Assembly (NCBI GenBank): GCA_021647885.1
Contig: JAKITV010000005.1
Location: forward strand, 1-64,000
Origin: Flavobacteriaceae bacterium
GTDB lineage: Bacteria; Bacteroidota; Bacteroidia; Flavobacteriales; Flavobacteriaceae
Direction of reading: 5' to 3'
DNA length: 64,000 bases
Part shown: positions 61,138 through 64,000 of the stretch, piece by piece
How positions within the stretch are numbered: position 1 is the stretch's first letter
How the letters are laid out: the number at the start of each line of letters is the position of its first letter
The notes under the pieces: model-generated
Told to the model about the DNA's origin: nothing
Seen by the model: the letters and a program-made list of their open reading frames with translations, nothing else
The model's database searches: none
Program-made: the position numbers and the translations under genes

Positions 61138-63456
61138 TTAAAACTCCACTCGAAAACTAACATTTGGTGTAATACCAAGCGATTGGTTTTCTACTTTTAA
61201 AATATTGTCGTTGTCGTCAATAGTATAATAAGCATTTACAATATTGGTTTTATTTAAAATATTCCAAAGTGAAAAACCTATAATTGCATCAGAAGTATTT
61301 CCAATTTTAAACTTATAAGTGCCAGAAATATCTGCTCTTAAATAGTCTTGCAAATTACTACTGTTTGGCGCATTATAATTAATGCGGTTATCAGCAGTTA
61401 AAGGTGTTTGGGCATTATACTCTGTAATAGGTTTTCCTGTGTGCCAATTTACACCAAGAGCAAATTTAAATTTGTTAAGTGTATAGGTTCCTCCATATGC
61501 AAAAACGTGTTGTGTATCGGCATTGTTAGGGAACGGATTGCCAAAATTTAAATCTTTAAAAGTGTAGTCATTTTTACTATAAGAATAACTCAACCATGTA
61601 CTTATGTTGCTAAATTGTTTATTAATTAAAAAGTCAACACCTTTAATACGATAACTTCCTATAGCATTTACAAATTGAAATTGATTTTGAAACCCTTGAC
61701 TTCTTGTGGTAATACCTTCAACATCTTTTAGATAAGCTTCTGCACTAATAAGAAATTTATTTTTGTTGAAATGAATCCCAGCAGAAATTTGCTTGCTTTT
61801 AATTATTGGTATGTCACTATTGTTGGACAAAACCCATCGTCGTTTTTCGACTCCTAAAAAATCGTTTTGCAAATCTATGATTTGTGATGTTGTTTGACTT
61901 TTAAATTCGCCAAGAATTTCCAAACGAAAATGTTGTAAAAAGCGTTGACTAAAACTTAATCGTGGTTCTATCAAAAATTCACCAAATTTTTCTATGCGAT
62001 TTGCTCTTAACCCAATACGAACATTAGTATTTCTTGAAGGCGATGCGTATTGTAGTTCGTTAAAAACAGAATGTGTTATAATCACTTCTTTTATAAAGCG
62101 TCTAAAAAATGGGTTATTAACTTCTTCGAGATTACTTATACCTACTTCGGTAAGTTGGTAGCCTCCAAACCATGATAAATTGTCGTTAAATAGATAATTA
62201 AAATGAAGCTTTAATCCACCATCGTAAACTTCATTTTCTTGCCTTAAACTTTGGTTGTTAATAACATCAAAATTTGTAGCATCTAAATCGTAATTGGACA
62301 AATATATTTGTGCGCTTATAGAGAATTTAGAATTCCAATCTCTTGAATACTCAATGCTAACACCAAGGTTGTGTTGCGTAAGTTTGCTATTTAAAGCTTC
62401 GCTTACATTATTAATTGTAGATTGTTCTTGATAATTTAAATTGTTGTCAACATTTAAAAAATTAAAGCGTAGTTTATCTTTTTGTGAGAGATTGTACAAG
62501 AATTTTGCCGTAATATCGTAAAAGTAAAACCGCTCGTTTGTAGAAATAGCATTAGTTTCTTGATTATTTGTAAAGTCGGTATCTTGAAAAACACGTTTAA
62601 AATATTGATCGTAAGTTGGAGTAACTAATAAATCGGTAACCGAACGTCTGGCAGATAGCTGTAATTCGGTTTTTTTTCCTAACGGAATTTTTGCAAAAGC
62701 ATCAACATTAATCATATTAAGTCCTGCTCCTCCCGAAAATTCATCATCAATAGTATTAGAAGACTGCATATCGATAACACTCGAAACACCATCTCCATAC
62801 ATTGCGCTTGTACCATTTTTAGAAACTAAAACATTTTCGGTTAAATATGGGCTAAATGCCGAGATTAATCCAAAAAAGTGACCAGATTGATACATTTTAA
62901 TTCCATCCCAAAGCATTAGGTTTTGATCATGAGTCCCACCTCTAACGTTAATATTAGAAACCCGCTCATCTACACTACTAATACCAGGAAGGGCCTTTAT
63001 GGTTTGTAAAACATCGGGTTCAATTAAACCAGGTAAAACACCAAATTGTTGTGGTTTTATTCTTATGCTTCCATCGTTGTTCACCGAAATTCCTTTTGTA
63101 AGATATTCGGTAATTATAACCTCTTCCAGAAGTTGAGTATTAATAATTTTTTTTTGAAAGATGCTTCTTATAACAATAGTGGTATCGTTAAGCTTTTCGA
63201 AAGTTAAAGTAGTGTTCTTTTCTAAATAATTAAGAACTTCATCAAGTAATAAGTCTTTAGAAGGAGCAACAATGGTTTTATCGATTATATTAGCATCAGC
63301 ATAAGAAAAAGTAATATTATACTGTAATTCAATTTGCTTTAAAACGGTAATGAGAGGTTGTTTTTCTACTGCCTCTTTACTTGTTTGCGCTTCTGAAGGC
63401 AAAAAGATAAAGAAAAACAAAATAAAATATTGAAAAATTAAAATTGCTCTACTCAC
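61138..63456 (-). CDS. TonB-dependent receptor with N-terminal STN domain
   Basis: 772 residues. Signal peptide (FILFFFIFLPSEAQ), STN/secretin-like domain ~30-100 (LITVLKQIELQYNITFSYAD, LLLDEVLNYLEKNT), TonB box region, plug domain (LPGLIEPDVLQTIKALPGISS, NINVRGGTHDQNLMLWDGIKM) and a 22-strand barrel ending in VSFRVEF with the terminal Phe needed for insertion. The STN domain marks it as a signalling transducer that controls its own expression through FecR and an ECF sigma factor. The fecR gene directly upstream overlaps it by 8 bp. No SusD partner follows, so iron-siderophore or another small ligand is more likely than a polysaccharide. Confidence 0.9.
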   Translation of the reverse strand: MSRAILIFQYFILFFFIFLPSEAQTSKEAVEKQPLITVLKQIELQYNITFSYADANIIDKTIVAPSKDLLLDEVLNYLEKNTTLTFEKLNDTTIVIRSIFQKKIINTQLLEEVIITEYLTKGISVNNDGSIRIKPQQFGVLPGLIEPDVLQTIKALPGISSVDERVSNINVRGGTHDQNLMLWDGIKMYQSGHFFGLISAFSPYLTENVLVSKNGTSAMYGDGVSSVIDMQSSNTIDDEFSGGAGLNMINVDAFAKIPLGKKTELQLSARRSVTDLLVTPTYDQYFKRVFQDTDFTNNQETNAISTNERFYFYDITAKFLYNLSQKDKLRFNFLNVDNNLNYQEQSTINNVSEALNSKLTQHNLGVSIEYSRDWNSKFSISAQIYLSNYDLDATNFDVINNQSLRQENEVYDGGLKLHFNYLFNDNLSWFGGYQLTEVGISNLEEVNNPFFRRFIKEVIITHSVFNELQYASPSRNTNVRIGLRANRIEKFGEFLIEPRLSFSQRFLQHFRLEILGEFKSQTTSQIIDLQNDFLGVEKRRWVLSNNSDIPIIKSKQISAGIHFNKNKFLISAEAYLKDVEGITTRSQGFQNQFQFVNAIGSYRIKGVDFLINKQFSNISTWLSYSYSKNDYTFKDLNFGNPFPNNADTQHVFAYGGTYTLNKFKFALGVNWHTGKPITEYNAQTPLTADNRINYNAPNSSNLQDYLRADISGTYKFKIGNTSDAIIGFSLWNILNKTNIVNAYYTIDDNDNILKVENQSLGITPNVSFRVEF

Positions 63457-64000
63457 GTTTTAATACAATAGAAGCATCGTTTTGTATGCTATACTTTAAA
63501 TTTAGAGGTAAAGTTAAAGATTTTAGCGCCAATTCTCTATTATTATGAACGAAACTACCAGTAAATAATTGTTCAATATTTATACTTTCTGAATTAATAC
63601 TAACATTATATTGTCTTTCAAACTCTTGTAACACATACGAGAAAGGCATACTTTTAAAATAGCTTTCGTTATTAATCCATGAAGGATTTAGTTTGGTTTC
63701 TTTTTCTTTAGCAATAAATTTCCCATCTATTATTAAAAAGCTATCTCCAGGTTTTAAAGTTAAAGTTTGAGTAGTAGATTTGTGAGTGACACCAACCGAA
63801 CCTTCATAACAAATAACTTCAAAATAGTCTTCACGATTTTTCACATTAAATTGTGTGCCTAAAACTGTTACTGTTCCGGTTGAGGTTTTTACATTAAATG
63901 TGGATCCTTTGGCAACCTTAAAAAAGGCTTCACCATTAAGTTCTACATCGCGTTCTTTTTTCCAGTTTTTTTTATTGTAGGTTAAGGTAGATTTGGAATT
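63449..64000 (-). CDS. FecR-family anti-sigma factor (N-terminus beyond the window)
   Basis: The last ~184 codons are visible; the frame stays open to the window edge. The FecR domain is recognisable: ELNGEAFFKVAKGSTFNVKT, TVTVLGTQFNVKNREDYFEV, VCYEG-like EVICYEGSVGV, and LKPGDSFLI. The C-terminal DUF4974 secretin-like domain follows (MPFSYVLQEFERQYNVSINS, LFTGSFVHNNRELALKSLTL). The periplasmic part would receive the signal from the STN domain of the downstream receptor and regulate an ECF sigma factor, whose gene is expected just outside the window. The stop overlaps the receptor start by 8 bp, so they are translationally coupled. Confidence 0.92.
   Translation of the reverse strand, partial: NSKSTLTYNKKNWKKERDVELNGEAFFKVAKGSTFNVKTSTGTVTVLGTQFNVKNREDYFEVICYEGSVGVTHKSTTQTLTLKPGDSFLIIDGKFIAKEKETKLNPSWINNESYFKSMPFSYVLQEFERQYNVSINSESINIEQLFTGSFVHNNRELALKSLTLPLNLKYSIQNDASIVLKRE

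Noticed and set aside
1..64000. CRISPR array, prophage or intact transposon
   Set aside because: No regularly spaced direct repeats, no integrase, transposase, terminase or capsid-like protein in any reading frame examined.

Overview
The window is AT-rich chromosomal DNA from a member of the Bacteroidota, almost certainly Flavobacteriaceae. Supporting signs are promoters of the TTTG / TAnnTTTG type, a split metH, a folK-deoxynucleoside kinase fusion, an N-acyl-ornithine type transcarbamylase in the arginine operon, an STN-TonB receptor behind a FecR gene, and many short dispersed palindromes typical of marine flavobacteria. No prophage, complete insertion sequence, rRNA or CRISPR array is visible. 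The window starts in the last codons of one gene and ends inside fecR.

Layout. 1-8.6 kb: housekeeping genes (GH3-family protein, DUF2797 protein, FolK-dNK, a possible cassette-borne hypothetical gene, TrmH/SpoU methyltransferase, mutS) and a tRNA-Gly/tRNA-Leu pair. 8.8-11.4 kb: PEP carboxylase. 11.7-18.7 kb: isoleucine/valine operon ilvD-ilvB-ilvN-ilvC-ilvA behind a candidate leader peptide. 19-30 kb: a carbohydrate island of two divergent arms around an AraC regulator. It holds a GMC oxidoreductase with its small subunit, two Gfo/Idh/MocA oxidoreductases, two DUF1080 (3-keto-glycoside hydrolase family) lipoproteins, two xylose-isomerase-like TIM barrels and a NupG-like permease, best explained as uptake and processing of a glycoside through 3-keto intermediates. 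30.1-39.6 kb: the arginine operon (GNAT-argG-argC-proC-argD-argF'-argB-argE-argH), preceded by an arginine-rich leader peptide. 39.7-43.5 kb: leuA-leuB on the minus strand; the leuB 3' end is duplicated and a sugar acetyltransferase gene lies between the copies. 45.2-53.9 kb: a methionine/sulfur block with two SAM-I riboswitches (metX-like, a trans-sulfuration enzyme, Rrf2 regulator, cysH; then metH1-metH2-metF). 53.9-64 kb: acyloxyacyl hydrolase family protein, CtlX-type hydrolase, TPR histidine kinase, argS, two small proteins, TonB receptor and FecR.

The most notable signals are not ordinary genes. (1) A 22-codon leader peptide with six arginine codons sits directly on a consensus promoter upstream of the arginine operon. 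(2) Families of short palindromes, normally intergenic, lie inside open reading frames (folK-dNK, metH2, argS), supply the stop codon of metH1, sit in the P4 region of both SAM riboswitches, interrupt a tRNA-Leu fragment, and occupy the larger gaps of the arginine operon. (3) A roughly 92-bp element with two conserved blocks and a closing inverted repeat follows argH and also the 58-residue gene beside argS. (4) A perfect 20-nt repeat at the AraC start and upstream of the rightward sugar operon looks like an operator pair. (5) The leuB 3'-end duplication resembles the scar of an integration event.
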